From the NCBI GenBank assembly GCA_023313575.1, contig JAJTTP010000013.1, positions 496,001 to 560,000 on the forward strand: a stretch of DNA of 64,000 nucleotides, in the 5' to 3' direction. Shown here in pieces: positions 21,930-33,745 of the stretch. The translations under genes were made by a program, and so were the position numbers. Every line of letters begins with the position of its first letter. Position 1 is the stretch's first letter. Origin of the DNA: Eutypella sp. D-1. Lineage: Eukaryota; Ascomycota; Sordariomycetes; Xylariales; Diatrypaceae. The notes below the pieces were generated by a model that was not told where the DNA came from, did no database searches, and saw only the letters and a program-made list of their open reading frames with translations.

Positions 21930-24153
21930 CTTGGATCTATATGATTGTGCATACGTGACCAAGTTCGCCCGGATGTCGTTCCTGGGAGCACGCGACGGAT
22001 CTATATAATACGTCTCTGTTGGTTTTTAAGGGGAACCCTACTTCAGACAGACTGCACTTTATAGGACTGGGTATAGTTGACAGGACGGAAGAACAAAAGC
22101 CATGCCCAATGCCAGAACGATCCGAACATTTTATATCTTACTGCCGCTTCACCGTGCGATAGTGGACGTATGGACAAGGCTACGGGGGACTCGCACGTAA
22201 AGACATCAAATGTAGTTAATGACCGACACGTTGAAAATCACGAAATGTCGTCCAGTAGTGAACACGATTACGACAATGAATACATCTCCATGCGCAACAG
22301 CTTCCACGCTTATGTGAGGTGAGGGCATTCCCACGCGCTGCCGCCTAGATACATAGATACCTAGGTACCTGATACTTCCAAATATGTGTATGTACTTCGT
22401 ACCCGAGGTTAGAGTGGCAAAATGTGGCGGATTAACTAGGTCCGGTATTCCGGGGTCCTTTGAAAGCGGGTCTAGTTAATCATAGATCCGTCATAACTCC
22501 GGAGCCGCTGACGTACCCACTTTCAGGTAAGAAGCTCCGAGTCAAGAAGAGGCGACTTCTTTTTTATAGAATATCGGGACGCCGATACGGGAAAGCTAGA
22601 AGGTTGTTAGTCTGGGCAAGTCTGGATTTAGATACATGTATACATATATGTAGGAGATGCCGCCGATCGTTGATCTCATTGTTTCCATTTTGTGCCCCAT
22701 TGTGTCGCGTGTGCAAGTTGCGAATGGGGGAAGGTTGGAAGGGTGTACAGAGATGGACAGAAACGCTAGCAAACTGCATAGATAAAGAAGATAACTAAGA
22801 GCCATGCCATGTCCCTTGGAATCCATTGCTCATGGATTTATTTCTTCATCTCTCCCCTCCCGGCTCCAGAAAAATTCTCCAGATCGGGACGCCGATCACT
22901 TCAGGCCGGTGTTGCCGGTGTCGCTCTGGACCCCTGGGTTTCGACCAATAGGGATGAAGCTCTTTCCGATGAATTCTCTCTGCCGCCAACGCGCTAAACC
23001 GGAAGGAGATGCCCAAACGAGGTTCCCTTTTGGCCCCCCCAATAACTGGGTAAGGTGGGTAAGGGTGGGTAAGGAAACACCGCTATACCAGAGACGGCTA
23101 TGGGCCGCTCCAATATTTTCCGCAACGCCGAGCAAAGGCCTGAAGGCGGCAAGCGGGAAGGACAAGAGATTCGCAATGGAGGGGTCAAGGGGGGAGTTGA
23201 CAGGGTGAGGGAGGGCGCTCTGGGCACTTCTGATGCCGAGCTTATCGGATAAGCAGGGAAACTTGGCAGTGACTAACTCCGGTGCAAGGTAGTACTTTAG
23301 ATCTTTAGGAAAATTTCTCTCAATTTCTCTGCCCGTTTTTTTTTTGTTTTCCTTCTGATAATGGAGCTCTAAAGTGGATTTAGCTTGGCCTCTTTTTTTC
23401 TCTTGTCGTAGAAAGAGCTCTCGGGAACGCCACCGATCCCGTAAAATCCATAAAGTCCCTAAAAATCCATAAAAATTTAAAATTCCCACCAACCCTTCCT
23501 CATTCCCGTCTCCCGTCGTCATTTGGAACCTTTTTCTTCTTTCTTGTTCCTAATTGACAACATTTCCAAATAAGTCAAAAACCCATTCATTCCTGTCTCT
23601 TTGGTGTACACTCATTATCTCAAGCCACACAAGGAATCGAAGTCATCAACTGGAAAGTCAAAAATATCTCGACTCACGTACCCTCGCGGGCACGTGCTTC
23701 CTATTGTAATTGACGATTTGGGTTTAATACTTATTGTACTTATTCTGGGTTTTTCCCCTCTTCCCCCTGCATCCATACATTGGTCACCTTCTCTTTTGGA
23801 GTTGCACGTGAAGACAAACTACCTACTTAGGTATATATAACATCAGCCATTAAAAAAAGGAAAAAGGACAAATCCCGGATCTCCGATCGGCTATTGTCCA
23901 CAGAAAAAAAAAATCTCTCATCACTACAACTACCAATCAACCACCCACCCAATCACTCATCGATCCAGGATTTCGAGAACGCCCATCTCGACGACCAAAT
24001 AGAATCAACCATTTTGTCCCGGTAGTCGGCTTCTAGGAGACGATCTCCTTGTTTTGTCGGTTTTTGTCCTTTCCCCCCTCGTCGTCGCCACCAGTAACGT
24101 TCCGTCGGCCCGGTCATCTACACGATATACAAACGTTACAACACATACACAAG
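21930..24153. other. Long intergenic region upstream of the Ups2-like gene
   Basis: About 2.2 kb. The first part is the MetAP2 3' flank. 22800-23550 has mixed open frames with no family signal. From 23860 the sequence is rich in CAAC/CCACC and pyrimidine runs, consistent with a long 5' leader of the gene starting at 24154. No gene is supported. Confidence 0.55.
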
Positions 24154-24729
24154 ATGAAGGTCTTCTCGAGCACGCACACCTTCAACTACTCCTGGGAGGA
24201 GGTGTCGACGGCCAACTGGCGGAAGTACTGCCCCTGGAACGACAAGTCAACGCACGTCACCTCGGTCGATACCCTCTCGCGGTCGGTTGACCTCGAAACC
24301 GGCATCCTGCGGACGGAACGACTCATCACCTGCCGGCAGTCGGCGCCCGAGTGGATGAAGGCCATCATCGGGGGCATGGAGACGAGCCAGGTATTCGAGA
24401 CGTCGTACGTGGACCCGGCGAAGCGGACGGTGACCATGGTCTCGCAGAACGTGACGTTGCAGAACCTGGTCAGCGTGCAGGAGACGGTCGTCTACCGCCC
24501 GACGGGCCCGCACCAGACCCAGTTCCAGCAGACCGCCAACATCTCCGCCCTCTGCGGCGGCTGGCAGCGCATCAAGAACAGCATCGAGGACTCCCTCGTC
24601 CACCGCTTCCGCGAGAACGCCGTCAAGGGCCGCGAGGGCTTCGAGTGCGTCCTCGCTATGAGCCGCCGCGTCTTCGCCGAGGAGCGCGAGAGGGAGATGC
24701 AGATGAACGGCGGCAAGATGCTCGCATAG
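24154..24729 (+). CDS. UPS2: PRELI/MSF1 family mitochondrial lipid-transfer protein, Ups2-like
   Basis: Single exon, 191 aa, starting at ATG 24154 (MKVFSSTHTFNYSWEEV); the frame is open upstream but that part is leader. The PRELI/MSF1 domain spans about residues 1-175: the start pattern NYSWEEVSTANWRKY, STHVTSVDTLSRSVD, LRTERLITCRQSAPEWMKAIIGG, and the later TVTMVSQNVTLQNLVSVQETVVY. The Met-Lys-x-Phe start and ANWRKY match the Ups2/Slowmo branch rather than Ups1. Family members, held by the partner Mdm35 in the mitochondrial intermembrane space, shuttle phosphatidylserine (Ups2) or phosphatidic acid (Ups1) between outer and inner membranes. There is no cleavable presequence, as is normal for Mdm35-dependent import. 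The strong G/C third-position bias suggests good expression. Confidence 0.93.
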   Translation: MKVFSSTHTFNYSWEEVSTANWRKYCPWNDKSTHVTSVDTLSRSVDLETGILRTERLITCRQSAPEWMKAIIGGMETSQVFETSYVDPAKRTVTMVSQNVTLQNLVSVQETVVYRPTGPHQTQFQQTANISALCGGWQRIKNSIEDSLVHRFRENAVKGREGFECVLAMSRRVFAEEREREMQMNGGKMLA

Positions 24730-26205
24730 GCCCACCACCCCCATCACCAGAGGCTACCAAACACACAAAAAACCAACAACGCGAGAACGCTACACGAGAT
24801 AGACGACAAACACCACGCATAGAGCAGGCGCCAAAAAACCAACGTGCATTCGTTCATTTTGCAGGCGCCCTTCCCGGACATGGCGGAACTTTTTTCTTTT
24901 CGTCGAGACCTGGATCCTCTTTTGATTTGTATTGGGAAAGAGAGAAAGCGGAGTAAAGGGGTGGTTTTACCAAAATAAAAGCAAGGCGTTCCGGCATACC
25001 CATTTTTTCAGGTTCCTTTTTTTTCTTCATTTTCTGTTCCTTGCACTCATAGAGCGAGGGATTCGTTTTTCTTTTTATTTTCTTTCTTTTCTTTTCCGAG
25101 ACTTCCAATAGAAAAAGACGCCCAAGTAACCGACTGGGGAGACTCGCCTATTCTTTCTGCCTTGGTGCCGAGACATACACAGGCGGGTGGACTTGGGCCG
25201 GCTTTCCTGGTTGTCATGGTACATAACCGACCGGGGGACTTCTTATCTTTTAGACAATAGAGTTTGAGAGCTGTGGGCTCGCCGGGCCTTATTTCGCGCC
25301 CCCGCTAGACGAGTTCATATGCTACAGAAATGGGCAGGACGGGACAAGACCGTTGGGCAGCATCGTGCAAGGTGCGGACGATGGAAGTAGAAAAATCTCC
25401 AAAGCAAATTTTACCACTATAAAATATTTGAAACTCCCATGACCTATGTGAATCTTCGTTTTCTATGAGCGGTCTTGCATGCTACGCCGGATGTACTATA
25501 TGTGTATGGTGTATATCATCTGCCCCCGCCCATTCGTCCGAGAGCAGGTAAATGAATGTCACCCGATACATAGTAAAGACCGCTTGGTTATCTACGTAAC
25601 AGGCTGCAAATACACCACCACCACTGTCTAATTATTCCTCGACGCAGCAAACCACAACAACAACGCAACAACTGACTCCTCCATAACATATTCATATGCG
25701 AAACTTTCATTTAAAATTTCGCATGTGATTTTGACACAGGTGGATCTAAAAAGCACTTCGTAGACCGCCAGATTCGCACATCAGAGAGCGGGCATTATGC
25801 GTCTAGTGGGGTTTGCGGGTATCGTGAGGGGCGGAGAAGGGGGGCGGCCTGTGCGTCACCACGGCAGCTAAATTTAGGTCGGTATAACGTAGAGTGCCAC
25901 TTATACGGATACCCTTTTTATTCCCACGAAGCACACCCTGCACCCACCTCATGATCGACTCCTATTGTTTGACTTGATCTCGAAAACTCCAAATTCGATT
26001 GGCCGATAGCATAATCTTTGGTTATAAGGCCAATTCTGGTTACCTACCTCCTACGACCTGGAAACGTGAGCTTAAGGGGGCCGGTCCCTGGTACATACCT
26101 ACGTACATCAGGCTACGTTATAGTAGAGGAGCTTTGCTCGGGTGCTTAGCTATCAGTCAGTCAGTCAGTCTTGGGTTACTGAAAGTTCCTTAGAAGTCGG
26201 CAGCC
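24730..26205. other. Intergenic, no gene supported
   Basis: The first ~400 bp are probable 3' untranslated sequence with T-rich runs (25017-25100). The remainder contains only short unsupported frames and the TCAG microsatellite listed separately. Confidence 0.6.
26153..26170. repeat. (TCAG)n microsatellite
   Basis: About four and a half tandem TCAG units, 36 bp before the start codon of the P-loop kinase gene, within its probable 5' leader. Confidence 0.8.
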
Positions 26206-27200
26206 ATGGAGGAGCAGGTGACGCGGCTCGTGGATAAGGCATGGGAGAAGTTCCTGCAGACGCCTCCTGATCGTCGGCTCTGTGAGTCAAACCCTCCCTT
26301 AAGCGACTTTTTTTGTTTTCGCAAGCCTCACCCCGTGACATGGAAATAAAATTGGGGAAAAGAACAGGCCGGGCAGAGCAGGCTTGATTTTGCCCATATA
26401 GTAGCAGGACAACAATATGCAAATAAAAACAACCGACCAAACAGCTGACCCCCTTTGCTTTTTTCCTATGCGTAGTGATCGCGATAGCCGGGATACCGGG
26501 CTCAGGTGCGCCACCCATCTAATATCATCATCAGAAAGCCCACAAGCTGATGATAAGACGAAAAAAATCCCTTCCCAATGGAACAGGCAAGACGACGCTC
26601 TCGCAGAAGGTCGTAGAGGCGCTGAACGCGCGCCACGCAACGCTGCACCCTGCGGCTGCGGGTGTAGTAGCCGCCTTCGTGCCCATGGACGGGTACCACC
26701 TGACGCGGGCGCAACTATCCGCCCTACCGGACCCGGAGCAGGCGCACGCGCGGCGGGGCGCGGAATTCACGTTCGACGGGCGCGGGTTCCTTCGTCTCGT
26801 GGAGGCGCTGCGAGCTCCCATAAGCAACCCCGAAGTCGTAGTCCGCGCGCCGAGTTTCGACCACGCGGTCAAGGATCCGCGCGCCGACGACATCGCGGTG
26901 CACGCGCACCACCGCGTCGTCGTCTTCGAGGGCAACTACGTGTGTCTGGACCTAGACCCCTGGCGCGCCGCGGCGGCGCTCATGGATCTGCGTTGGTTCG
27001 TCGATGTGGATTTTGCTGTGGCGCGCCGTCGGTTGGTTAGACGCCATGTCGCTGCTGGTATTGCGAAGGGTGAGGCCGAGGCGGGGAGCCGCGCTGATGA
27101 GAATGATCTTGTGAATGGGCGCCAGATCGTCGAGAATAAGGTCCCGGGTATTGATGAGGTTGTTGTTAGTCGCGATGATGAGGAGTGGAGGCATGAGTGA
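26206..27200 (+). CDS. P-loop kinase of the uridine kinase/phosphoribulokinase-like group
   Basis: Three exons: 26206-26281, 26476-26505 (30 nt) and 26587-27200; phases close and give about 239 aa. The N-terminus is MEEQVTRLVDKAWEKFL. The Walker A motif is assembled across the second intron: IAIAGIPGSG from exon 2 joined to KTTLSQKV in exon 3. Downstream are VPMDGYHLTRAQL (the Asp-Gly-His/Tyr phosphoacceptor-site motif of this group), HRVVVFEGNYV (Walker B-like) and VDFAVARRRLVRRH (lid region). It resembles fungal YFH7-like and bacterial pantothenate/uridine-kinase-like proteins; the true substrate is not known from sequence. An open reading frame crossing the intron gives a false extended N-terminus, which was not used. 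Confidence 0.88.
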
Positions 27201-27900
27201 GCGTGCGTGCGAGGGGGTTGGTCGGTGAAGCTCGCTGGCTGGTGGAGGAGGCTTATCTAGTTTGGGAGAATCTGTTCGTGCCGAACGAAACGATCACTAT
27301 CTATACTATGGTTATTCTGGGACTATCTAGGATATACCCAGCCTTGATATATGTAGAAAACACTTTTCATGTGAGGTCACACCGCATTCTACGTTTTTTA
27401 TTTTCTACAAATAGTCACTATACGTCAAACTCAGTTGGATGCAGACGAAGCCTTACGGATAGGACGTGCCTGCACACCGGGACTTAGGATCGTTGTGGAT
27501 ACGATTGTGGAGGGATAATATCATCAATTTGGCAACTACAGAACTCTCACACGCTTAAAAGACTCGCGACAATTCGTCGTCCAGGATGTCATGGTGGTTA
27601 TACATACGAATCTCAAACCCTTTGCATTGTAATGAATAGTTAATCCAAGGAATCAGGGGAAGGGGCCGAGCCCCACTACGGTAGGTTACAGTGGTCACTG
27701 TTCACATTCAACTTTTTTTAATAGGTGCACCCCAATTTAGATAAAAGGTGTACTAACGGCCAGCTGGTCATTTTAGCGTATTTGTTAAATGCATATACCT
27801 TTTTAAAACGATAACTTACCCGCTGCATACCTTTTAAGTACATAATATCATATCTTTTTATTACAAGTTATCGCGGGCTATCGCAGGCCATCGCAAGCTA

Positions 27901-27954
27901 TCTATCCCATCCCATCTATCCCATCCCATCTATCCCATCCCATCTATTCCATTC
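27901..27954. repeat. 14-bp minisatellite TCTATCCCATCCCA, about 3.9 copies
   Basis: Three exact units and one decayed unit in tandem, inside the MITE-like element. Confidence 0.9.
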
Positions 27955-27960
27955 GAATAG

Positions 27961-28085
27961 GCTGCAATGGCTGCAGTGGCTGCAGTGGTTATAATGGCTG
28001 CGATCAAATAGGTGCGAGCGATTGAATGGGTGCGATTGAATGGGTGCGATTGAATGGGTGCAATTAAACAGGATTGAATGGGTGT
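27961..28085. repeat. Two adjoining tandem arrays inside the MITE
   Basis: 27961-28002 has about four units of a 9-bp repeat (GCTGCAGTG and variants); 28011-28085 has about five units of a 14-bp repeat (GGGTGCGATTGAAT and variants). Confidence 0.85.
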
Positions 28086-28406
28086 GTTGGAAATAGGATG
28101 GATCACACCCCATTTGGCGCCAGCTGGCACTCCAAATATATATCTACATAGGGGTGGCCCTATACACGGTTTTGGGCAAAAAAAAGGGAATGTGAACAGT
28201 GACCACTGTAACCTGCCGTACCCCACCTATTGATGATGTTGTCTTCTTACATCGCTACATGTCTTAATTGCATATCCTCGCTCACTCTTATCTGATCTTA
28301 TCAGCCCCAGAAAAATTTCCAGAATCCAACCTGCGATTCTTCTCTTCCATTATCACATCAGACCCAACAACCATATCCACGTCCTCACCTCGGCAATTTA
28401 CTCGCA

Positions 28407-29699
28407 ATGGCCGCCTCAACTACTATCGCAGCGGAAACTGCCCCCGTAATAGACGACACCGTGTCGTCTAAAAAGCGAAAGTCCCAAGTGGACGAGATCG
28501 AAGTCGACCTGTCCCTCCCCGAACCGCCGTCCAAGAAGGCGAAGCGACTGCTGAAGAAGGGAAAGCCTTTACCCGTCAAGCCTGCAAGCGAAGATGAGGC
28601 CGAAGAGGACGACAGTGCCGCGGTATCAAAGGCCGCCGCCAAAGATGCCAAGGAGAAGAAGAAGCGCTCCGAGCATGGCATCTGGATCGGCAACCTGCCC
28701 TTCGACCTGACGAGGACGGAGCTCTTCAAGTGGCTCATCGACAACTCCGGGGGCACACTGAAGGAGGAGAATATCACGCGGGTCAATCTTCCCACCGTCA
28801 AACAGCCCGCTTCCAAGGGCCCTAAGAGGGAAGGCGACGAAGGCGACCGGAACAAGCCCCAGAACCGGGGCTTCGCGTACGTCGACTTCGACGGTGAGAC
28901 GGCCGCCGTCGCAGCCATGGCACTCACTGAGACCGAGCTGAGCGGGCGCAAGGTGCTCATCAAGAACTCCAAGTCGTTCGAGGGGCGGCCTGCAAAGCAG
29001 GCGTCCGTGCCCGAGACCGCGAAAGATTTCGGCACCGGCGCGAACGGGACCCCCGTCACCGCCACCGCGTCCGCGCCTACGAAGGACGCTCCCCCCAGCA
29101 GGAAGATCTACGTCGGCAACCTGTCGTTCCAGGCGACAGAAGACGACCTGCGCACCCAATTCGACCGGTGTGGCGAGATCGAGTGGGTCAAGGTCGCTAC
29201 CTTCGAGGACAGCGGCAAGTGCAAGGGCTACGGCTGGGTGAAGTTCAAGGAGCCCGAGGCCGCGGCGTGGGCTGTCAAGGGGTTCGTCAAGATCAAGGAA
29301 GAGATCGAGACGGAGGACGACTTCCGGGACCCTAAGGACGGAGGAGAAGAAGATGGCGAGGGCGAGGGCGAGGATGCGAAGAAGGCCGGGAAGGAGAGGA
29401 AGTTCAAGATGCGGAAGTGGTTCGTCAACCGGCTGCACGGCCGCGAGCTCAAGATCGCGCAGGCCGAGGACGACCAGACGAGGTATAAGAAGCGGTTCGG
29501 GAAGGATGCGCCCGAGAGGAAAGCCAAGGGTGCGCCTGGTAGGAGAGCGCCGGCGGGGGAGAAGAAGGACGACGGCGTCGCTTCAAATGGCGCCCCGCCT
29601 CCCGAGAAGAAGAAGAAGACATACGGCGATGCGGGTGTCGCCTCGTACCTCACTGGATCTGTCGTTAAACCTGAGGGCAAGAAGATTACGTTCGATTAA
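28407..29699 (+). CDS. NOP13: Nucleolar RNA-binding protein with two RRMs, Nop13-like
   Basis: Single exon, 430 aa, from ATG 28407 (MAASTTIAAETAP). After a basic and acidic N-terminus (KKAKRLLKKGK, then EDEAEEDD) come two RNA recognition motifs: RRM1 at about residues 90-190 with RNP2 GIWIGNLPF and RNP1 RGFAYVDF, and RRM2 at about 230-330 with RNP2 KIYVGNLSF and RNP1 KGYGWVKF. An acidic insert (GGEEDGEGEGED) interrupts the end of RRM2, followed by a Lys-rich tail (APPPEKKKKTYGD). The order, the acidic insert and the tail match the yeast Nop13 group, which works in the nucleolus and associates with pre-ribosomes. The leader begins soon after the MITE, so the promoter may include part of it. 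Confidence 0.9.
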   Translation: MAASTTIAAETAPVIDDTVSSKKRKSQVDEIEVDLSLPEPPSKKAKRLLKKGKPLPVKPASEDEAEEDDSAAVSKAAAKDAKEKKKRSEHGIWIGNLPFDLTRTELFKWLIDNSGGTLKEENITRVNLPTVKQPASKGPKREGDEGDRNKPQNRGFAYVDFDGETAAVAAMALTETELSGRKVLIKNSKSFEGRPAKQASVPETAKDFGTGANGTPVTATASAPTKDAPPSRKIYVGNLSFQATEDDLRTQFDRCGEIEWVKVATFEDSGKCKGYGWVKFKEPEAAAWAVKGFVKIKEEIETEDDFRDPKDGGEEDGEGEGEDAKKAGKERKFKMRKWFVNRLHGRELKIAQAEDDQTRYKKRFGKDAPERKAKGAPGRRAPAGEKKDDGVASNGAPPPEKKKKTYGDAGVASYLTGSVVKPEGKKITFD

Positions 29700-29928
29700 T
29701 GTTTAATAGATACCCTGGCATTGGCCTTCTTGGCATAATTTCTACCCGTTACTAGATCTTCTCATTATTTGTGATAACACACGGCTCGTGTATGTACGGA
29801 CGTCGCAACGCCGGAGCAAAGACATCTATTTAGCTTTTTGTGTTAAAATAAGTACCTAGCATTTTGCGGTGCATGCGAACATCTATGGCCTCTTTATGAT
29901 GAATGTGGCAGGGTGGCATATTCCGTAA

Positions 29929-32703
29929 CTAATATCTCTCCATGATCCACTGCCGGCGCTCCTCAGGGTTCATGGGCTCGAGGAACTCCAGCTCCGCATG
30001 CTTCACATCAATATACCTCTCCACGAGCTCAGGACCTAGGAGATTGCGCAGCTCCGGGTCCAGGGAAAGTTTGTCCAGAGCCTCCCTCAGGTCTGCGGGG
30101 AGCCTCTCGCGAATGCCGAGGTCGCGCCTTTCCTCGTTGGACAGCAGAGCGGGGTCGACAGCGCAGTCCTTCCAGACCAGTACTTCATCCCTAACGACGC
30201 CGTTTACGCCGGCAGCCAGCACGGCGGCCACAGCGAGGTACGGGTTCGCGAGGCCGTCGAGTGTCTTGAGCTCCCAGTGCGCGCCCTCGCACTTGCGCAG
30301 CGGCACCTCCTTGTTCAGGGTACCCCACGTCACCCACCGACCGCCAGCCCAACACCCGTCCACCGCGCGCTCGTAGCTGGCCGGGCTCGCGTACGTGAAT
30401 GCCGTCAGCTCCCGCAGGTGTCGGAGAATACCCGCGTAGAACGGCTCGTATACGTCCGGCCCATCGCCCCGCGTCACGGACCGCACCGATAGGTGCGCGT
30501 GTGCCGCCGTCCCGCACGATGTCGCCAGAGGCTTCGGGTGCAGCGTCATGCGCAAGCCGTGGCGCGCGGCTGCTGACTCGAGGATCTGTCGCGTGTGCAA
30601 TAAGCCGTCGCAGGCCTCGAGCGCTGGCTGCGCCGCTAGTACTAGCTCGAATTGCCCCGCTGCCGACTCCGGGTGGAACATCTCGACGTCGATGCCTGCG
30701 GCGTCGAGAAGTGCGATCACCTCGTCCATGACGGCCCCGATAGATCCCTCGGCGCCCCAGTCCGCGACGGCCCGCGCCGCGGTCCACGCGTGCCCGTCGG
30801 CGCTGCGGAGTTGGCGGTACCGCTCGGACGGCGGGCACGCGGCGTCGGGGTTCCGCTCGACGACGACGAACTCGATTTCGAAGCCAACGAGGAATTCGAG
30901 GCCATGGTCCGCGCGTGCGCGCTCGACCGTCCGTCGCAGTAGCGTGCGCGGGCATAGGACCGCCTCCTTGCCTTCCTCCGACCCGTCCTCCGCCAGCTCC
31001 CGGAATTCGCCCTGGCAGCTGATGTGGCTCTCGACCGGGCCCTGCCGTAGCGTGCCCCAGTCCGGCCGCAGGATATAGCCTCCCGTGGGCGTGATCTGCG
31101 GGATCATCGTGTCCGTCTGTAGGAGGCCGAGCGCCGCCTTGGTCACGGACGGGTTGATCGTCCCGCCGGCCTCCAGCGTCTTGTACACTTGCTTCATGGG
31201 GATCAGTCGGCACCGCGGGCTCGCCGTGTAGTCGTTCCAGTAGATGCGCAGCCATTTCGCGTCGAGGCTACGGAACTTCTGCAGTATGTCTTCCTCGGTT
31301 GCTCTCGTGGTCACTGTCGATGTCGCGATTGGGTGGGCCTGAGAGGGAAGCTGTGCGAAGCTGGGCAGCGATGTTTTCACTTCAAGATTGTAGAGCTTCT
31401 GGGAGTTGTTGAATAAGACGTCCTGCGCTAGCTGGACCGCCTGCTTCTCGTCGAGCTGTTCGGTGTGCACTAGCTGCTCCAAAACCTGGTGCCTAGTTAG
31501 TATGATACTAGGTATTGATATTTTACATGAGGTGCGTCAAGAAGGGTATGCGAAATGGGGGTTATCCAATCATTCATAAGTGCGTAGATGGGATTAACTT
31601 ACTGTCTTCAGTGCTTCGCGGATCTGCATCGTGGCCAGGAGGTAGATCTCAGGAAACCAATGTCCATCCGTGCTGCACAGGATCTTGGACCAGGGGCAGA
31701 GCTCAAGCATCTCCTTGACGACGTTCTCCTGGCCGCCCCGGCTGAGGCAAGGGAACACCTCGCCGATGTCCGCGTAGACGTTGGCGTACATGGTCGCCAG
31801 ATAGGCCGTCTCCCTGGTCCAGGGATAGCCCGCGTGTAGTAGCACGATGGGTACGTCGGGGTATATGCGTATGAAGTCCTGTAGGTGCGAGGGCGAGGAC
31901 TTCGTTAGCGTGATATCATTGTCGCCGAGCCCGGTGTGGAATTGGATGGGCTTCTTCGACGGCGCCGGGTGTACAGCAATAATGCCAGCGGTGTAGTGTA
32001 CGATGAAATGATTTATCGCTAGGGAATCCAGCCTCTTGAAGGGCTCCCGGGTACGCCTCTGGTCGCCGACTATGTATTCGAGGTCATTGACCGCAGCGTC
32101 TCGGTCCTCCCCCAATGGGATGTCAAGGCCCCCTCGATAGCAGATAATGGACTTAAATCCGACCACCTCGGGATCCTTGATGCACTTATCAATTTTTCGG
32201 CTAAAGGAAGCAAAGAAGTTCTTAAAAAGGATCTCGCCCTGGTTTTCAGAAGACTCGCATAACTCTGCTATCACTTTCTCAGCGAGCGTCTCGATACGTA
32301 CGATGCGTTTGCATCCGCTGTTCGTGAACGTGTCATGCCACGCATAACCTTCGACGCGGTCCACGTCGTCCAGGCCATCATCGATCAAGATCGTCTCTAT
32401 ACCATGGAGACAGCGCGCGGTCCAGGCAGTCGGATTCTCGGCCCGCCTACGCTCAACGGCGGCTTCCACGACATCCCAACTCGCCTCACACCCGAGGACG
32501 CGCGCCAGCTGCCGCGTGGCACGTACGTGCGATAGGCTCTGCTTTGCGTCCTTGGCGGCCTTACCGCGGGCCTCGCTGGTAATGGAGAGAAGAGGATACC
32601 TGCGAAGGTGTGCGGACTTGAGGAGCGGGTGTGCATGGTTGTCAATCAGCGGCGTGCCGTCGACGGCTGCCCTGAGCGCGCTAAGATCCTGCGTTGATGG
32701 CAT
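29929..32703 (-). CDS. FluG-like fusion: amidohydrolase domain plus glutamine synthetase-like domain
   Basis: Two exons, 32703-31603 and 31485-29929, separated by a 117-nt intron; about 885 aa, close to FluG size. The N-terminal ~370 residues are an amidohydrolase-type domain: LIDNHAHPLL (metal His-x-His), HFIVHYTAGI, QFHTGLGDND, IVLLHAGYPW and ILCSTDGHWFPE (late metal Asp). The C-terminal ~510 residues are glutamine synthetase-like: GFEIEFVV, the helix-strand FHPESAAGQFELVL, HAHLSV (ammonia/ATP-loop region) and KEVPLRKCEGAHWELKTLDGLANPYLA. In Aspergillus FluG is needed to make an extracellular signal that triggers conidiation; several paralogues exist in filamentous fungi and use of this copy for that role is not shown. 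The gene is convergent with the Nop13-like gene, 229 bp apart. Confidence 0.92.
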
Positions 32704-33745
32704 CGTTATCGCAGCTAGTTGGTATCAAGGTGATGGAAATGATAGCTATCTCGACAAGTTCTCAGGTGAAGAACCGAGACTGTTTTATATTATATGGAGA
32801 GCTGTAGGGGCATACGATTGCTCCATAAAAGGAGCAAATCCCACAATAATTGGACGTGTATTCTTCAGGGTTCCTATCCTTTCTTCCCTACACAGCTTTG
32901 ATAGGCGCCAGTGATAATCGTAAGGATAAGTTGGAAATGACAATGGCGGTAAGAGAAGGATCAGTATCATTTACCGTTTGGTGGCTTAGGTACGTCTCAG
33001 CGGAGATCGAAGTATTCTCAGTTATAACTTCCCGCGTTGGCGATGCTGAGTGAGCTCAGCCAATCAGATTGCCACAATCTTGTATACAGGGAGACTTGCA
33101 GCTTCGGAAGCAAATGATAAGTACCCACGAAGCTTACGCCATGTCTTAGAAGAGGATTATCATCCCTGCTCGTGTGACATGCAGGTACCAGGAGCTCTTA
33201 TCCCTCAGGAGCCCTTATCCCTCAGGAGCCTTTGCAGACCAAGCTTGTACTCCGATCAGGTATCGAGGATAACAGATGTCGTTGGAATTAATCTCCATTA
33301 TTTGGCTTCTATACAGAGTGCCTACTTTTTGTTATCGATACGTATGAATGCGCCCGTCAGCTCCGTCAGGCGTATGCCATCATCTGCAGGGTGTGTTGTG
33401 TGCTGACTCGGGGAAGGCTAAGGGAGCTCAATGATTAGTCGAATTGCCCCCTAAGCAATATTCCTGCTAACATGTCCCAGGTCTGTAAATTCAGTGAAAA
33501 AGAAAACCACTGCATGTCAATAAACTCCAGAGGATTACAGAGAAGTGGTGGTGCCAAGGGCTCCGAATCTACGGCAACGGTGTCACATATGACCCCCATG
33601 TTATTCACCCCTTACATTGAGTGATAACCGCATAGCACGGAACACAGGAGCAGTCCTCGTACTCGTAAAGAATATTCAGTTATCTCTTTTTTGTCACAGA
33701 GATTTGCGAATTATCTGATAGAGACCTGTGACCTCAACCCCACGC
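32704..33745. other. Intergenic with a 17-bp tandem duplication
   Basis: Between two minus-strand genes. 33191-33224 holds two tandem copies of a 17-bp unit (GGAGCYCTTATCCCTCA), followed by a partial third. No gene is supported. Confidence 0.6.

Larger units (their letters stand above)
27677..28220. mobile_element. MITE-like element with 33-bp terminal inverted repeats
   Basis: The left end (27677-27709) and right end (28188-28220) are inverted copies differing at one base (TACGGTAGG against TACGGCAGG when read inward), and similarity continues inward more loosely, e.g. GGTGCACCCC against GGCCACCCC. The element is flanked on both sides by CCCCAC (27671-27676, 28221-28226), a possible 6-bp target duplication; alternatively the terminal TA is the duplication, as in Tc1/mariner. 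It is 544 bp, non-coding, AT-rich, and carries internal 14-bp tandem repeats. It lies 186 bp upstream of the Nop13-like start codon. The inverted ends are seen directly; the superfamily is uncertain. Confidence 0.75.

Noticed and set aside
22077..22322. 81-codon plus-strand frame
   Set aside because: It starts with TTG, has no family signal and lies in the 3' flank of MetAP2.
30191..31255. 354-codon minus-strand frame in the FluG-like gene
   Set aside because: Arg- and Gly-rich wrong-frame product overlapping the glutamine synthetase-like exon.
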